Shown: one piece after another, positions 15,693-25,652 of the stretch
Layout of the letters: every line of letters starts with the position of its first letter
How positions within the stretch are numbered: the stretch's first letter is position 1
From: Comamonas terrae
GTDB lineage: Bacteria > Pseudomonadota > Gammaproteobacteria > Burkholderiales > Burkholderiaceae_C
Reading direction: 5' to 3'
DNA: 64,000 bases
Assembly (NCBI RefSeq): GCF_001544075.1
Contig: NZ_BCNT01000012.1
Span: 53,880-117,879 of the forward strand
The notes under the pieces: model-generated
What the model was told of the DNA's origin: nothing
The model's input: only the letters and a program-made list of their open reading frames with translations
Databases searched by the model: none
Program-made: the position numbers and the translations under genes

Positions 15693-16523
15693 TCAAGACG
15701 ACTTGCGCGGCGTGGCAATGCCAGGCAGGCCCTGGTGCGCGGCGGTGCGCAGGCCGGCCAGGTCCAGCACTTCCAGCTTGCTGCGCCGCAGCTGAAGCCA
15801 GCCGGCCTGCTGCAGCTCCTGCAGGATCTGGTTGGTGGTCTGGCGCGACAGGCCCAGCATGCGGGCCAGTTGCTCCTGCGAGACCGCGAGTTCCCGGCGC
15901 GAGCACTGGCCTTCGGTCCACTGGTCGTAGCTTTGCGCCATCTGCACGAGCCGGTGGGCCAGGCGCTGGGGGGCGGGCAACACGGTCTGCTCTTCCAGTG
16001 CGATCAGGCTGGCGCGCAGCTTGTCGGTCAGCAGCAGGGCCAGATGCTGCCAGTACTGCGGGTGCTCGGCCAGCCAATCGCGCAGCGGCTGGTGGGGAAC
16101 ATGCAGCAGCAGGCAGGCGGTGCTGGCATAGGCGTCATGGGTGCGGGCCGCCTCGTCGAACAGTGCGATCTCGCCCAGCCACATGGGCGCTTCCACCAGG
16201 GCCAGCAGGGCGGTGCGGGTCTGCTCGCCCAATGCTGCGGTGCCGGAAATCGTCAGCGCTCCGCGCGCCACGGCATAGAGCCCGCAGGGCGGGTCACCGC
16301 GGCGAAACAGCCACTGGCCGGCCGCCAGATGGAGCGGGCGGGCCAGCGCGCGCAACTGCCCGGCCAGCTCCGGCGGCAAGCCCTGGAACCATCGACCGGT
16401 CTGCACAATGGCCCAGGGGTCGGTTTTCACGGAAGCACGGCTCTGGCGCGGCGCCGAGGGCAATCCCGCGCCGCCGGCCAGGGCCGTTGACTGCATGTTG
16501 TGAAGCTGTTGTGTCGGTTGCAT
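15693..16523 (-). CDS. Crp/Fnr family transcriptional regulator
   Basis: About 276 residues: N-terminal cyclic-nucleotide-binding fold (GQWLFRRGDPPCGLYAVARGAL, then MWLGEIALFDEAART) and a C-terminal winged helix with recognition helix SQEQLARMLGLSRQTTNQILQEL. The N terminus has none of the cysteines of an Fnr iron-sulfur cluster, so the signal is unknown. The start is uncertain: 16523 (MQPTQQ), 16496 or a TTG at 16565. It is divergent from the Mpo1-like gene with about 62 bp between them and may regulate it. Confidence 0.85.
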   Translation of the reverse strand: MQPTQQLHNMQSTALAGGAGLPSAPRQSRASVKTDPWAIVQTGRWFQGLPPELAGQLRALARPLHLAAGQWLFRRGDPPCGLYAVARGALTISGTAALGEQTRTALLALVEAPMWLGEIALFDEAARTHDAYASTACLLLHVPHQPLRDWLAEHPQYWQHLALLLTDKLRASLIALEEQTVLPAPQRLAHRLVQMAQSYDQWTEGQCSRRELAVSQEQLARMLGLSRQTTNQILQELQQAGWLQLRRSKLEVLDLAGLRTAAHQGLPGIATPRKSS

Positions 16524-16585
16524 GACAGACGCAGCATTGCAGGCTGCACCACCATGGTCAGACAAGCCTTCCTGGAGACAAAAGC

Positions 16586-17110
16586 ATGAAAACCCTAGTC
16601 GACCAATTGGCGCAGTACGCCAGCTACCACCGCGATCCGCGCAACATCCTCACGCATTACGTGGGCGTGCCCATGATCATGCTGGCCGTGGTCATCCTGC
16701 TGTCGCGCGTGCAGCTGGCGGATCGGGCCGTGGCCGGCATTCCCTGCTCTTTGGCCCTGCTCGCGGCGCTGGCCGCCACGGCCTATTACTGCCTGCTGGA
16801 CTGGCGCTATGGACTGGCCATGGCGCTGGTGCAGCTGGCCATGCTGGCATTGGCGGCTCCGATTGCGGCACAGGCTGCCCCGGCCTGGCTGGGTTGGGGG
16901 CTGGGCCTGTTTGCCGTGGGCTGGGTGATCCAGTTCATAGGCCACTACTACGAAGGGCGCAAGCCGGCCTTCTTCGACGATGTGCTGGGTCTGGTGATAG
17001 GCCCGCTCTTCGTGCTGGCCGAGCTGGGCTTTGCGCTGGGCCTGCGCAAGCCGGTGCAGGAGCAGATCGAGCAGCGCAGCGGCCCCGTGCGGCGCCGGCA
17101 GCTTGCCTGA
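16586..17110 (+). CDS. Mpo1-like (DUF962) membrane protein
   Basis: 174-residue integral membrane protein of the DUF962/YGL010w family. The yeast member Mpo1 is an iron-dependent dioxygenase acting on 2-hydroxy fatty acids. Seen are the conserved YHRDPRNILTHYVGVP at residues 14-29, about four hydrophobic helices, and a second His motif FIGHYYEGRKPAFFDD; the histidines are the expected metal ligands. GGAGAC precedes the ATG. Monocistronic and divergent from a Crp-like regulator. That it oxidises a hydroxy fatty acid here is inference. Confidence 0.82.
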   Translation: MKTLVDQLAQYASYHRDPRNILTHYVGVPMIMLAVVILLSRVQLADRAVAGIPCSLALLAALAATAYYCLLDWRYGLAMALVQLAMLALAAPIAAQAAPAWLGWGLGLFAVGWVIQFIGHYYEGRKPAFFDDVLGLVIGPLFVLAELGFALGLRKPVQEQIEQRSGPVRRRQLA

Positions 17111-17117
17111 GATATCG

Positions 17118-17165
17118 GTTTGATAGCTGAGAACGCAGGATCAGAAAGCGTTTTAAGCGTTTTTG
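17118..17165. repeat. Dispersed repeat A, copy 3
   Basis: TTTGATAGCTGAGAACGC, then AAAGCG...AAGCGTTTTT, immediately after the Mpo1-like gene. A degenerate copy of the same 50-bp element. Confidence 0.55.
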
Positions 17166-17299
17166 CTGCGGTTTTTCTGAAGGCGAGGGAATGAAAGAGC
17201 CGGCGCCACCGGACGCCTCTTGGCGGCTGTAATGCCGGCGTTAGGGTCCTGCGCCTAAAATCGCGGACTGGTTTTTCCATTTATCTCATTCCTACCATC

Positions 17300-17827
17300 A
17301 TGGCTCTCGACAAAGTTACCCCTGGCAAGAACGCTCCCGAAACCTTCAACGTCGTGATCGAGATCTCGGCCAATGCAGCTCCCGTGAAGTACGAAGTGGA
17401 CAAGGAGTCCGGCTGCGTGTTCGTGGACCGTTTCCTGGGCACAGCCATGCATTACCCGGTGAACTACGGCTATGTGCCCCAGACGCTGTCGGGCGACGGC
17501 GACCCGGTGGATGTGCTGGTCATGACGCCCTTCCCCCTGCCCAGCGGCGTGGTCGTGCCTTGCCGTGCCATCGGCATCCTGGAGATGGAAGACGAATCCG
17601 GCGTGGACGGCAAGGTGCTGGCCGTGCCCACCCAGAAGCTGCTGCCGGCCTACGACAAGATCAACACGCTGGACGACATCCATGAGCTGACGCTCAAGCA
17701 GATCGCCCACTTCTTCGAGCACTACAAGGATCTGGAAAAGGGCAAGTGGGTCACGGTGCTGGGCTGGAAGGGCGTGGAAGAGGCCAAGAAGGAAGTGGTC
17801 GACGGCATCGCCAACTACAAAGGCTGA
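17300..17827 (+). CDS. ppa: Inorganic pyrophosphatase
   Basis: Family I soluble pyrophosphatase that hydrolyses PPi and drives biosynthetic reactions. 175 residues, the bacterial length, with ISANAAPVKYEVDKESG, the metal-binding DGDPVDVLV signature, YPVNYGYVP, and DDIHELTLKQIAHFFEHYKDLE near the C terminus. The gene is monocistronic. The upstream region (17166-17299) has a TAAAAT about 40 bp before the ATG that could be its -10 box. A terminator follows. Confidence 0.97.
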   Translation: MALDKVTPGKNAPETFNVVIEISANAAPVKYEVDKESGCVFVDRFLGTAMHYPVNYGYVPQTLSGDGDPVDVLVMTPFPLPSGVVVPCRAIGILEMEDESGVDGKVLAVPTQKLLPAYDKINTLDDIHELTLKQIAHFFEHYKDLEKGKWVTVLGWKGVEEAKKEVVDGIANYKG

Positions 17828-17897
17828 TCGGCGTCAGTCACAACTCTTTCACCGCTGTCGCGTGGCTACGCATGCGACAGGCAGGCGATACAATTTG

Positions 17898-17931
17898 AAA
17901 CGCACTTTGCCGCGGCAGGGTGCGTTTTTTT
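17898..17931 (+). terminator. Rho-independent terminator of ppa
   Basis: AACGCAC (17899-17905) pairs with GTGCGTT (17920-17926) around a 14-base loop, followed by a run of T. Confidence 0.8.
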
Positions 17932-18035
17932 GTGCTCGAAAAAAGCCTCAATGACCGGCATGTCCATGCCGATGATGGAGCTGACAGCCACAGTGCGGCA
18001 TATGCGTTAAACGCGGCAAGCGAGGAGGAGACAGC

Positions 18036-19814
18036 ATGGAATGGAAGATTTCGAACTGGCGCATAGGCAGCAGGCTGGGCATCAGCTTTCTGGTCATCGT
18101 GCTGCTCTCGGCCCTGCTGGGTTTTGTGGCCTGGATGCAGCTGACGCGCATCCAGCACACGGCTGAGACGCTGGCGGAGGTGACGCTGCCCAGCATCTAC
18201 AACACCGCGTCCATGCGTTCGGAATACAACCGCCTGCGCCGGCACGAGGCCGGCATTGCCTCGGCCCGGGCGCTGGTGGAGATCGAAGGCTACGAAAAGC
18301 AGATCCAGGAGCGCCTGAAGACCATTGCCGAGCAGGAAAAGACCGTGGAGCGGCTGATTGCCGGCGAGGCCCTGCAGGCCGCCTATGCGGACTACCAGCG
18401 CTACAAGGCCGAGTTCTTCAAGCTGCACAGCCAGCTGCTGGCGCGTGCGCGCGACGGCAACTACAACACCGTGGAGGACCAGGCGGCCATGGCCGACGAG
18501 CTGGGCCTGTTCTTTGCGGGCGAATCCGAAAGCGCCTTCAGCCGCCTGGCCGAAAGCACGGGCAAGCTGGTGAACGCGCAGCTGGCGGCCGCGGACCGCG
18601 TGGAGCAGGACGGCAAGTCGGCCTATGCCGGAGCGCATTACTGGATCGGCGGCACGCTGATCCTGGTGATTGCAATGGCCGCCGTGGTCGGAATCGCCAT
18701 GACCCGGGCCGTCACGGTGCCCATTGCACAGGCGGTGCAGGTCGCGCAGGACGTGGCGGCAGGCCAGCTGCAAAAGCCCATCCGCAACCAGCGGCGGGAC
18801 GAGACCGGCCTGCTGCTCAATGCGCTCGAGGACATGCGGCGCCAGCTCTCGTCCGTGGTGCAGGAAGTGCGGACCAATGCGCAGGGCGTGGCCCTGGCTT
18901 CGCGGGAAATCGCCCAGGGCAATGCCGACCTTTCGGCACGTACCGAAAGCCAGGCCAGCGCGCTGGAGCAGACGGCAGCCTCCATGGAGCAGCTGGGCTC
19001 CACCGTGCGCCTGAACGCCGACAACGCCCAGACGGCCAACCAGATGGCCCGCAACGCTTCCGAGGTGGCCGCACGCGGCGGCGATGTGGTGGCGCAGGTC
19101 GTGGACACCATGAAGGGCATCAACCACAGCAGCCGCCAGATTGCCGACATCATCGGCGTGATCGACTCGATCGCCTTCCAGACCAACATCCTGGCGCTGA
19201 ATGCGGCCGTCGAAGCGGCCCGCGCCGGCGAGCAGGGGCGCGGCTTTGCCGTGGTGGCTGCCGAGGTGCGTACCCTGGCCCAGCGCAGCGCCGAGGCGGC
19301 CAAGGAGATCAAGGGCCTGATCACCACCAGCGTGGAACGCGTGGACCAGGGCACCGGGCTGGTGGACAAGGCGGGCGAGACCATGGCCGAGATCGTCAGC
19401 GCCATCGGCCGGGTGACGGACATCATGGGCGAGATCAGCGCCGCCAGCAGCGAGCAGAGCCAGGGCGTGGCCCAGGTGGGCGAAGCCGTGGCCCAGATGG
19501 ACCAGGCCACCCAGCAGAATGCGGCCCTGGTGGAGGAAAGCGCCGCAGCGGCCGATGCGCTGCAGCGCCAGGCACAGGCCATGGTGGCTTCGGTGGCTGT
19601 CTTCGTGGTGGAGGGGTCCACGCCGGCGCAGGCCTTCTCGCGTCAGCCACCGCTGGAGCAGACCTCCCGGGCCGCGGCCGTGCCCGCAAAGGCCGGCCAT
19701 GTGGCTGCTTCAAAGCCCGTATCCCCGCCCGCCCTGGCCGGCGGCAAGAGCCGCTCGGCGCCCGAGCCGGTGAAGGTGGCCGCGCAGGAAAGCAGCGACT
19801 GGGAGCAGTTCTGA
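18036..19814 (+). CDS. Methyl-accepting chemotaxis protein (receptor 1)
   Basis: 592-residue chemoreceptor. TM1 at about 14-34, a helical periplasmic sensor (about 35-200, four-helix-bundle type), TM2 at about 203-222, HAMP, then a methylation and signalling domain with the strictly conserved hairpin tip [30 protein letters not shown]. The C terminus ends in DWEQF, close to the NWETF-type tether for CheR/CheB, after a Pro/Ala-rich linker. The ligand cannot be told from sequence. AGGAGGAG precedes the ATG. Paralogue of the next gene; no che genes nearby. Confidence 0.95.
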   Translation: MEWKISNWRIGSRLGISFLVIVLLSALLGFVAWMQLTRIQHTAETLAEVTLPSIYNTASMRSEYNRLRRHEAGIASARALVEIEGYEKQIQERLKTIAEQEKTVERLIAGEALQAAYADYQRYKAEFFKLHSQLLARARDGNYNTVEDQAAMADELGLFFAGESESAFSRLAESTGKLVNAQLAAADRVEQDGKSAYAGAHYWIGGTLILVIAMAAVVGIAMTRAVTVPIAQAVQVAQDVAAGQLQKPIRNQRRDETGLLLNALEDMRRQLSSVVQEVRTNAQGVALASREIAQGNADLSARTESQASALEQTAASMEQLGSTVRLNADNAQTANQMARNASEVAARGGDVVAQVVDTMKGINHSSRQIADIIGVIDSIAFQTNILALNAAVEAARAGEQGRGFAVVAAEVRTLAQRSAEAAKEIKGLITTSVERVDQGTGLVDKAGETMAEIVSAIGRVTDIMGEISAASSEQSQGVAQVGEAVAQMDQATQQNAALVEESAAAADALQRQAQAMVASVAVFVVEGSTPAQAFSRQPPLEQTSRAAAVPAKAGHVAASKPVSPPALAGGKSRSAPEPVKVAAQESSDWEQF

Positions 19815-19865
19815 GCCGCAAACGGCAAACCGCCTCCAGCCTGGCACGCACAGGCGACCCTTCCG

Positions 19866-19897
19866 AAGCAAGCCCTCGCGGCTTGCTTTTCTTTTTT
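19866..19897 (+). terminator. Terminator after chemoreceptor 1
   Basis: AAGCAAGCC (19866-19874) pairs with GGCTTGCTT (19880-19888), followed by T-rich TTTCTTTTTT. The rest of the 310-bp gap to receptor 2 (19815-20124) presumably contains its promoter, but I found no convincing box. Confidence 0.8.
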
Positions 19898-20124
19898 CCG
19901 CTTGTCCCGGGCGTATCAGGGCTTTCCAGAGGCTCTGCTGCCAGACGGCTTTTCCTTCGAAATGCCTGGTTAACATGGTCTTTTGTTCGCTTCCAATTTC
20001 TCTACAGGAATACGCGGCGCAGCCGAAATCCCTGGCAAGACGGGGCCGGCGCCGGAACTGAAGCCATCCATTGCCGGCACCCTGTCAAGCAAACCAGCAC
20101 CGGATAAAACTTGGGAGTGACTCA

Positions 20125-21900
20125 ATGAAAGACATGAAGATATCGACCCGCATCGCGGGCACGTTCGGGGTACTGGTCTTGCTGCTGCTTTCCGTGGTGG
20201 CGCTTGCCGTGTTCCAGCTCAAAACCATGCGGGAAAGTTCCGAAACCATTACGGACAACGCATTGCCCAGCGTGGAAATCATCAACATCATCAATGCGGA
20301 GCTGCTGCGTGTCCGCCTGGCGGAATTGCGGCATGTGTACAACACCGATGCCGCCTATCTGGCGGATATGGAGAAGCAGTACGACCAGTTGCAGGTGCGT
20401 CTGGCTGAAGAAAAGCGCGTCTATGAGCCATTGATCTCCTCGGAAGCCGAACGCCAGCTCTACAACCAGTTTCTGCAAGAGCGCGAAAACTATGTGGCAA
20501 TCAACAAGAAGCTGTTCGAGCTTTCGCGTGCCGGGGAAAAGGAAAAGGCGCTCGCCCTGCTCAACGGGGAATCGCTCAAGTTGTTCAATGACTCGTCCAG
20601 CACGCTGGTCAAGCTCATCAAGCTCAACAGCGATGTGGCCAAGGAGGAAACCCGCAGCTCCGAGCAGGTCTATGTCCGTGCGCTGTGGGTCGAGTCGGTT
20701 GCCGCCGCGCTGGCGGTTGCCCTGGCCGTCATTGCCGCTGTCTGGCTGGTTCGCGGCATCCGCGGGCCCCTGGCCCAGGCGGTTCGGGCAGCCGACCATG
20801 TGGCCGATGGCGATCTGAGCAGCGAGATCCATGTGCAGCGCCGTGACGAGACCGGCCAGCTGCTGCTGGCGCTGGAGCGCATGCGCTCCAGCCTGGTGCA
20901 GACGGTACGCACCGTGCGCCAGAATGCGGAAGGCGTGGCTTCGGCCAGCGCCCAGATCGCCTCGGGCAATGCCGATCTGTCCAGCCGCACGGAAGAGCAG
21001 GCCAGCGCCTTGGAGGAGACCGCGGCCTCCATGGAGGAACTCGGCTCCACCGTGCGCCAGAACGCCGACAACGCGCGCGCGGCCAACCAGCTTGCGGTGA
21101 ATGCCTCCCAGGTGGCCGAGCAGGGTGGTGCCGTCGTGGCCCAGGTGGTGGACACCATGAAGGGCATCAACCACAGCAGCCATCAGATTGCCGACATCAT
21201 CAACGTCATTGACTCCATCGCCTTCCAGACCAACATCCTGGCCCTGAATGCCGCCGTCGAAGCGGCCCGCGCCGGCGAGCAGGGGCGCGGCTTTGCCGTG
21301 GTGGCCGGCGAGGTGCGCACCCTGGCCCAGCGCAGCGCCGAGGCGGCCAAGGAGATCAAGCGGCTGATCACCACCAGCGTGGAACGCGTGGAGCAGGGCA
21401 CGCAGCTGGTGGACAAGGCCGGCGCCACCATGGGCGAGATTGTTTCGGCCATCCGCCGGGTGACGGACATCATGGGCGAGATCAGCGCCGCCAGCAGCGA
21501 GCAGAGCCAGGGCGTGGCCCAGGTGGGCGAAGCCGTGACCCAGATGGACCAGACCACCCAGCAGAATGCGGCCCTGGTGGAGGAAAGCGCCGCGGCGGCC
21601 GGCGCGCTGCGCAAGCAGGCTCAGGATCTGGTCAGTGCGGTGGTGGTCTTCAAGCTGCCCGCCGGTGCGGTGCAGGAGACGGGGCCCTCAGCTGCGGTGC
21701 GCAGGTCCATGCCGGCACCAGTGCCTGCGGGAGGGCGCACGCCCAAGCCTGCCTCCATGGGCGGCGGCTCTGCGGTGCCTGCACCGCGCAAGGCGGACAA
21801 GCCTGCGGCGCCGGCCAAGGCGCCTGCGCTGGGCAATGCCCCGACCAAGGCGGCCGGCGGCAGCACACGTGCTCAGGAAGACGACTGGGAGACTTTCTGA
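20125..21900 (+). CDS. Methyl-accepting chemotaxis protein (receptor 2)
   Basis: 591 residues, same architecture as receptor 1: TM1 near 11-31, periplasmic helical bundle (about 32-190), TM2, HAMP and the signalling hairpin with the same tip. The C terminus is EDDWETF, the canonical CheR/CheB docking pentapeptide. The sensor domain differs clearly from that of receptor 1, while the signalling domain is almost identical at DNA level, so the two likely sense different stimuli through the same pathway. ATG 20125 is preceded by GGGAGTGA. An upstream in-frame start at 20071 is not supported. Confidence 0.95.
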   Translation: MKDMKISTRIAGTFGVLVLLLLSVVALAVFQLKTMRESSETITDNALPSVEIINIINAELLRVRLAELRHVYNTDAAYLADMEKQYDQLQVRLAEEKRVYEPLISSEAERQLYNQFLQERENYVAINKKLFELSRAGEKEKALALLNGESLKLFNDSSSTLVKLIKLNSDVAKEETRSSEQVYVRALWVESVAAALAVALAVIAAVWLVRGIRGPLAQAVRAADHVADGDLSSEIHVQRRDETGQLLLALERMRSSLVQTVRTVRQNAEGVASASAQIASGNADLSSRTEEQASALEETAASMEELGSTVRQNADNARAANQLAVNASQVAEQGGAVVAQVVDTMKGINHSSHQIADIINVIDSIAFQTNILALNAAVEAARAGEQGRGFAVVAGEVRTLAQRSAEAAKEIKRLITTSVERVEQGTQLVDKAGATMGEIVSAIRRVTDIMGEISAASSEQSQGVAQVGEAVTQMDQTTQQNAALVEESAAAAGALRKQAQDLVSAVVVFKLPAGAVQETGPSAAVRRSMPAPVPAGGRTPKPASMGGGSAVPAPRKADKPAAPAKAPALGNAPTKAAGGSTRAQEDDWETF

Positions 21901-21932
21901 ACGGTTTCCAACGCAGGCCACGTAGGGCTAAT

Positions 21933-21960
21933 AAAAAAGCGCTGCCTTGCAGCGCTTTTC
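21933..21960. terminator. Bidirectional terminator between receptor 2 and rlhA
   Basis: AAAAAAGCGCTGC (21933-21945) with GCAGCGCTTTT (21949-21959), three-base loop, in the gap between convergent genes. Confidence 0.85.
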
Positions 21961-21977
21961 TCATGGGCCGGCCGTGG

Positions 21978-23984
21978 TCAGGCCTTGACGCCCGGCACGG
22001 GCCGCGTGCGGTAGAACTGCATCGGGAATTCCTGCATCTCCTTGAGGTGCTGGTTCATCACCGACTTCTTCATCTTGCCCACCACGTGCATCTCGCAGGG
22101 CTTGCAGTCGAAGCGCAGCGTGAGCTTTTCCTTGCCGTTGATCAGCTGCAGCGGCTCGGCCTTGATCGTGCCCTTGACGCCGATCACGCCCTTGGCCTGC
22201 TTGGGGCACAGGCTCATCGAGAAGCGCACGCAGTGCTTGGTGATCATCAGCGAGACTTCGCCTTCCTCTTCCTTGCTCTCGTAGGCGGCGTCGATCACCT
22301 TCACGCCGTGCTTCACGTAGAAGTCGTGCGCCTTGTGGTTGAACACATTGGCCAGGTAGGTCAGCGTGTCCTCCGGGAAGGGGACCGGCGGCTCCACGGG
22401 TTGGGCGCGCGGCAGGCGCACGAACCCCTTGGCGCGCGCCTCTTCGAGCGCGGCCACGGCATCGCGGCGCAGCTGGTTCAGCGCCGAGGCGGGCACGAAC
22501 CAGGGCTGCGACAGTTGCAGGCTGATGTCGTTGACGGCAAACACCGTGGCACCGAAACGGCCCAGCTGCTCGCGCAGCGAGGCCTCGGCCTTGGTGGCGT
22601 CGGTGGCCGCTTGGTGCGGCAGGGCGATAGCGGCGCTGCCGGTGAAGCCGTCCTCGTCGGTCAGCGTCAGCGCAAAGCCGTCTGCCGTTTCCTTCAGTTC
22701 GGCCCACAGGCCGATGCGGCGGTCGCTGGATTTCTTCTCCAGCGTGCGCACCCAGTCCATGTCGCGGTTGCGGTTGATCTCCAGGCCCTTGCGCAGGTCC
22801 TTGAACTCGGCGACCTCGTTCTTGGGGAAGACGCGCCAGATACCCTTTCTGGCATTCACGCTTTCGGCGCGGTTGATGTGCACGCCTACCAGTTCCTTTT
22901 GCAGATCGTAGTAGCACAGGCCGTCGCCGTTGTGCAGCACGGCGGCCTTGTCGCCCACTTCGAGCTCGAACCACTTGTCGCCGACCTGCGTCACCCAGCC
23001 GATGGCGCGGCCCGGTGTCTTGGGCGTGTCGAAGGCGCCGATGTCGTCCTTGCGGCCGTTGACGAAGTAGTCGGTGAACTCGCGGTTGAAGTTCTGGTCC
23101 GGATCGGGCTCGAAGGTGAAGCTGGTACGGCCCGACGACGAGCGCGCCAGCGGCGCGTCCGAGAACTCGCGCTCCTCGATGATCTCGTCCAGCAGCTTGC
23201 GGTAGTGGGCCGTGATGTTCTTCACATAGCCCATGTCCTTGTAGCGGCCCTCGATCTTGAAGCTGCGCACGCCGGCATCGATCAGCGCGCGCAGGTTGTC
23301 GCTCTGGTTGTTGTCCTTCATCGACAGCACGTGCTTTTCGTGCGCGATGATGCGGCCGCTGGCGTCCGTCACCTCGTAGGGCAGGCGGCAGGCCTGGTTG
23401 CAGTCGCCGCGGTTGGCGCTGCGGCCGGTGTGGGCGTGGCTGATGAAGCACTGGCCCGAATAGGCCACGCACAGCGCGCCATGCACGAAGAACTCGATGG
23501 TGGTGCGCGCCGGGTCGGTGGCTGCGCGGATGGCGGCGATCTGGCGCAGGTCCAGCTCGCGTGCGATCACGATCTGCGACAGGCCCGCGTCCTGCAGGAA
23601 GCGCGCCTTCTCGGGCGTGCGGATGTCGGTCTGCGTGCTGGCATGCAGCTGGATCGGCGGAAGGTCCAGCTCCAGCAGGCCCATGTCCTGGATGATGAGC
23701 GCATCGGCCCCGGCCTCGTAGACCTGCCAGGCCATCTTGCGGGCATCCTCCAGCTCGTCGTCGCGCAGGATGGTGTTGAGCGTGATGAAGATGCGGCTGC
23801 CGAAGCGGTGGGCATGCTGGATCAGGCGCTCCAGCTCGCGGATGTCGTTGCCCGCCGTGGCGCGCGCACCAAAGGCCGGGCCGCCGATATAGACGGCGTC
23901 GGCGCCATGGTTGACGGCTTCAATGCCGATATCGGCGTCGCGGGCCGGAGAGAGCAGTTCGAGCTGGTGGGGCAGGAGGGACAT
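21978..23984 (-). CDS. rlhA: 23S rRNA C2501 hydroxylase RlhA (U32 peptidase family)
   Basis: 668 residues. From the N terminus (HQLELLSPARDADIGIEAVNHGADAVYIGGP) through HASTQTDIRT, EFFVHGALCVAYSGQCFISH and SANRGDCNQACRLPY it follows E. coli YdcP/RlhA closely, including the long C-terminal half with KHCVRFSMSLCPKQAKG and CKPCEMHVVGKMK; the cysteines would hold an iron-sulfur cluster. RlhA makes 5-hydroxycytidine at position 2501 of 23S rRNA, which in E. coli depends on prephenate. The shorter U32 proteins TrhP and UbiU/V do not have this length. The start at 23984 matches; a GATAAT box lies 9 bases upstream. Confidence 0.9.
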   Translation of the reverse strand: MSLLPHQLELLSPARDADIGIEAVNHGADAVYIGGPAFGARATAGNDIRELERLIQHAHRFGSRIFITLNTILRDDELEDARKMAWQVYEAGADALIIQDMGLLELDLPPIQLHASTQTDIRTPEKARFLQDAGLSQIVIARELDLRQIAAIRAATDPARTTIEFFVHGALCVAYSGQCFISHAHTGRSANRGDCNQACRLPYEVTDASGRIIAHEKHVLSMKDNNQSDNLRALIDAGVRSFKIEGRYKDMGYVKNITAHYRKLLDEIIEEREFSDAPLARSSSGRTSFTFEPDPDQNFNREFTDYFVNGRKDDIGAFDTPKTPGRAIGWVTQVGDKWFELEVGDKAAVLHNGDGLCYYDLQKELVGVHINRAESVNARKGIWRVFPKNEVAEFKDLRKGLEINRNRDMDWVRTLEKKSSDRRIGLWAELKETADGFALTLTDEDGFTGSAAIALPHQAATDATKAEASLREQLGRFGATVFAVNDISLQLSQPWFVPASALNQLRRDAVAALEEARAKGFVRLPRAQPVEPPVPFPEDTLTYLANVFNHKAHDFYVKHGVKVIDAAYESKEEEGEVSLMITKHCVRFSMSLCPKQAKGVIGVKGTIKAEPLQLINGKEKLTLRFDCKPCEMHVVGKMKKSVMNQHLKEMQEFPMQFYRTRPVPGVKA

Positions 23985-24358
23985 AGGGGTGCAATTATCG
24001 CCGGGCCGTGAATTGGCTGCCTGCGCCGGGATATGGCATGGTGTATCGCGCGGCGGCAGGGCTGCCGCAGGGGAGTGGATGCAAAGGGTCGCAAAATGCC
24101 TACCTGGCGCATCGCCATGGCTGACGGCGCAGCCTTTCAACTGCCGTCACAATGCGCAGGGCCGGCCGCGCCGTCCCAGGTGCGGGTAGCGCCCGGCCTT
24201 TGCCCCTGCGCTGCGGCGCCATCGTGCCGGCGCCGCTAGGCGTCGCGCCTGCACCCGCATGCGAGCCGTTTGCCGCGCGGCCGCCGTTGTTGCGGTCCAG
24301 CCCGCATGGGCAGGAGGGCGCGGCTTGCATCCATTGAAACCACTGCTAAGGAGTAGGC
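23985..24358. other. 374-bp gap between divergent rlhA and the binding-protein gene
   Basis: Apart from the GATAAT box at 23994-23999 and the AAGGAG ribosome site just before 24359, I see no gene, repeat or clear regulatory motif. Very GC-rich. Confidence 0.6.
23994..23999 (-). promoter_or_regulatory. -10-like box close to the rlhA start
   Basis: GATAAT on the minus strand, 9 bases before the ATG; no Shine-Dalgarno between. Possible leaderless start. No clear -35. Confidence 0.4.
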
Positions 24359-25573
24359 ATGTCATTTGCGCTTTCCCCCCATTTCCTGCGTCGTCTTGCA
24401 CTGCCGGGCGCCTGCCTGGCGCTTGCGCTGGCAGCCGGGGCAGGGGCGCAGGCCGCCGCACCAGAGGAAGGCCCGGGCGGCAGGAGCGGCCCGGACGCTC
24501 CGCTGGTGGTGCGCATTGCCCATGGCGGGCCGCTGTCGGGGCCGATCGCGCATCTGGGCAAGGACGAGGAAAACGGCGTGCGCATGGCCATCGAGGAACT
24601 CAATGCCCGCAACCTGAAGATCGGCGGCTATCCCGTGCAATGGCGGCTGGAGGCCGGGGACGACGCCGGCGATCCGGGCCGTGCGGCCTCGCTGGCGCGC
24701 ATGTTCTGCGACAAGAAGGTGGCCGGCGTGGTCGGCCATCTGCAGTCGGGCACCACGCTGCCTGCGGCCAGGATCTACAACGAGTGCGGCATTCCCAACA
24801 TCACGCCGGCGGCCAGCAATCCGGCCATCACGCAGGCCGGCTATGACGACACCTTCCGTCTCGTCGCCAGCGACGGGGCCATGGTCGATGCGCTGCTCGA
24901 CCATGCGGTCAAGACGCTGGGCGTGCGGCGCGTGGCCATCATCGACGACCGCACTGCCTACGGCCAGGGCATCGTCAAGCTGTTCGAGGATGCGGCGCGC
25001 GAGCGCGACGTGCAGATCGTGGACAAGCAGTACACCAGCGATAAGGCCACGCAGTTCTCCTCGCTTCTCACCGCCATCAAGAGCCACAACCCCGATGCGA
25101 TCTTCTTCGGCGGGCTGGATGCCCAGGCCGGCCCGATACTGCGCCAGATGGCGCAGCTGTCCATGAACAACATCCGTTTTCTCGGCGGCGATGCGCAGTG
25201 CACCGAGCGCCTGCCCTCGCTGGCAGACAAGGCGCCCACGCTCAGGAACGTCACCTGCGTGGTCGGCGGCAGCTCGGTGCAGAACATGCCCGGCGGCCCG
25301 GCCTGGAAGCAGCGCTACGACAAGCGCTTTCCCGGCCAGTACCAGGTCTTCAGCCCCTATGCGTACGACGCCACCATGGTGCTGGCCCAGGCCATGCTGC
25401 AGGCCGACTCCATTCAGCCCGAAGCTTATCTGCCCCGGCTGCGCGGCATCCATTACGAAGGCGTGACGGCCACCATCTCCTTCGACTCCCAGGGCGAGCT
25501 GGAAACGCCCGCAGTCACGGTGTATGGCTATGCAACGGGCGAGCGCAAGCAGGTGCACCTGTCCGGCCGCTGA
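24359..25573 (+). CDS. Branched-chain amino acid-type ABC transporter substrate-binding protein
   Basis: 404-residue periplasmic protein of the LivJ/LivK type (Peripl_BP_6). A signal peptide (LALPGACLALALAAGAGAQA) is followed by VVRIAHGGPLSGPIAHLGKDEENGVRMAIEELNA, the HLQSGTTLPAARIYNECGIP binding region and YAYDATMVLAQAMLQA. No permease or ATPase genes lie beside it, so it is an orphan binding protein; the ligand could be an amino acid or another small molecule. AAGGAGT is 5 bases before the ATG. tadA follows 69 bp downstream. Confidence 0.9.
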   Translation: MSFALSPHFLRRLALPGACLALALAAGAGAQAAAPEEGPGGRSGPDAPLVVRIAHGGPLSGPIAHLGKDEENGVRMAIEELNARNLKIGGYPVQWRLEAGDDAGDPGRAASLARMFCDKKVAGVVGHLQSGTTLPAARIYNECGIPNITPAASNPAITQAGYDDTFRLVASDGAMVDALLDHAVKTLGVRRVAIIDDRTAYGQGIVKLFEDAARERDVQIVDKQYTSDKATQFSSLLTAIKSHNPDAIFFGGLDAQAGPILRQMAQLSMNNIRFLGGDAQCTERLPSLADKAPTLRNVTCVVGGSSVQNMPGGPAWKQRYDKRFPGQYQVFSPYAYDATMVLAQAMLQADSIQPEAYLPRLRGIHYEGVTATISFDSQGELETPAVTVYGYATGERKQVHLSGR

Positions 25574-25602
25574 CATGGGGACGGTGCTGGAAAAAATGAA
25601 CG

Positions 25603-25652
25603 AAAAATCCTGCTAACGCAGGATCAGCAAGCGCAGGCAGCTATGGTTTTGA
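25603..25652. repeat. Dispersed repeat A, copy 4, across the tadA start
   Basis: Reads AAAAATCCTGCTAACGCAGG, then AGCAAGCGCAGGCAGCTATGG, the reverse complement of the consensus. The ATG at 25643 lies within the repeat's CAGCTAT core, so the element supplies the first codons of the fusion gene if that start is used. Confidence 0.65.

Noticed and set aside
17950..18035. Sigma-28 (FliA) promoter before chemoreceptor 1
   Set aside because: A GCCGATGA at about 17970 resembles the -10 box, but there is no TAAA-type -35 at the right distance.
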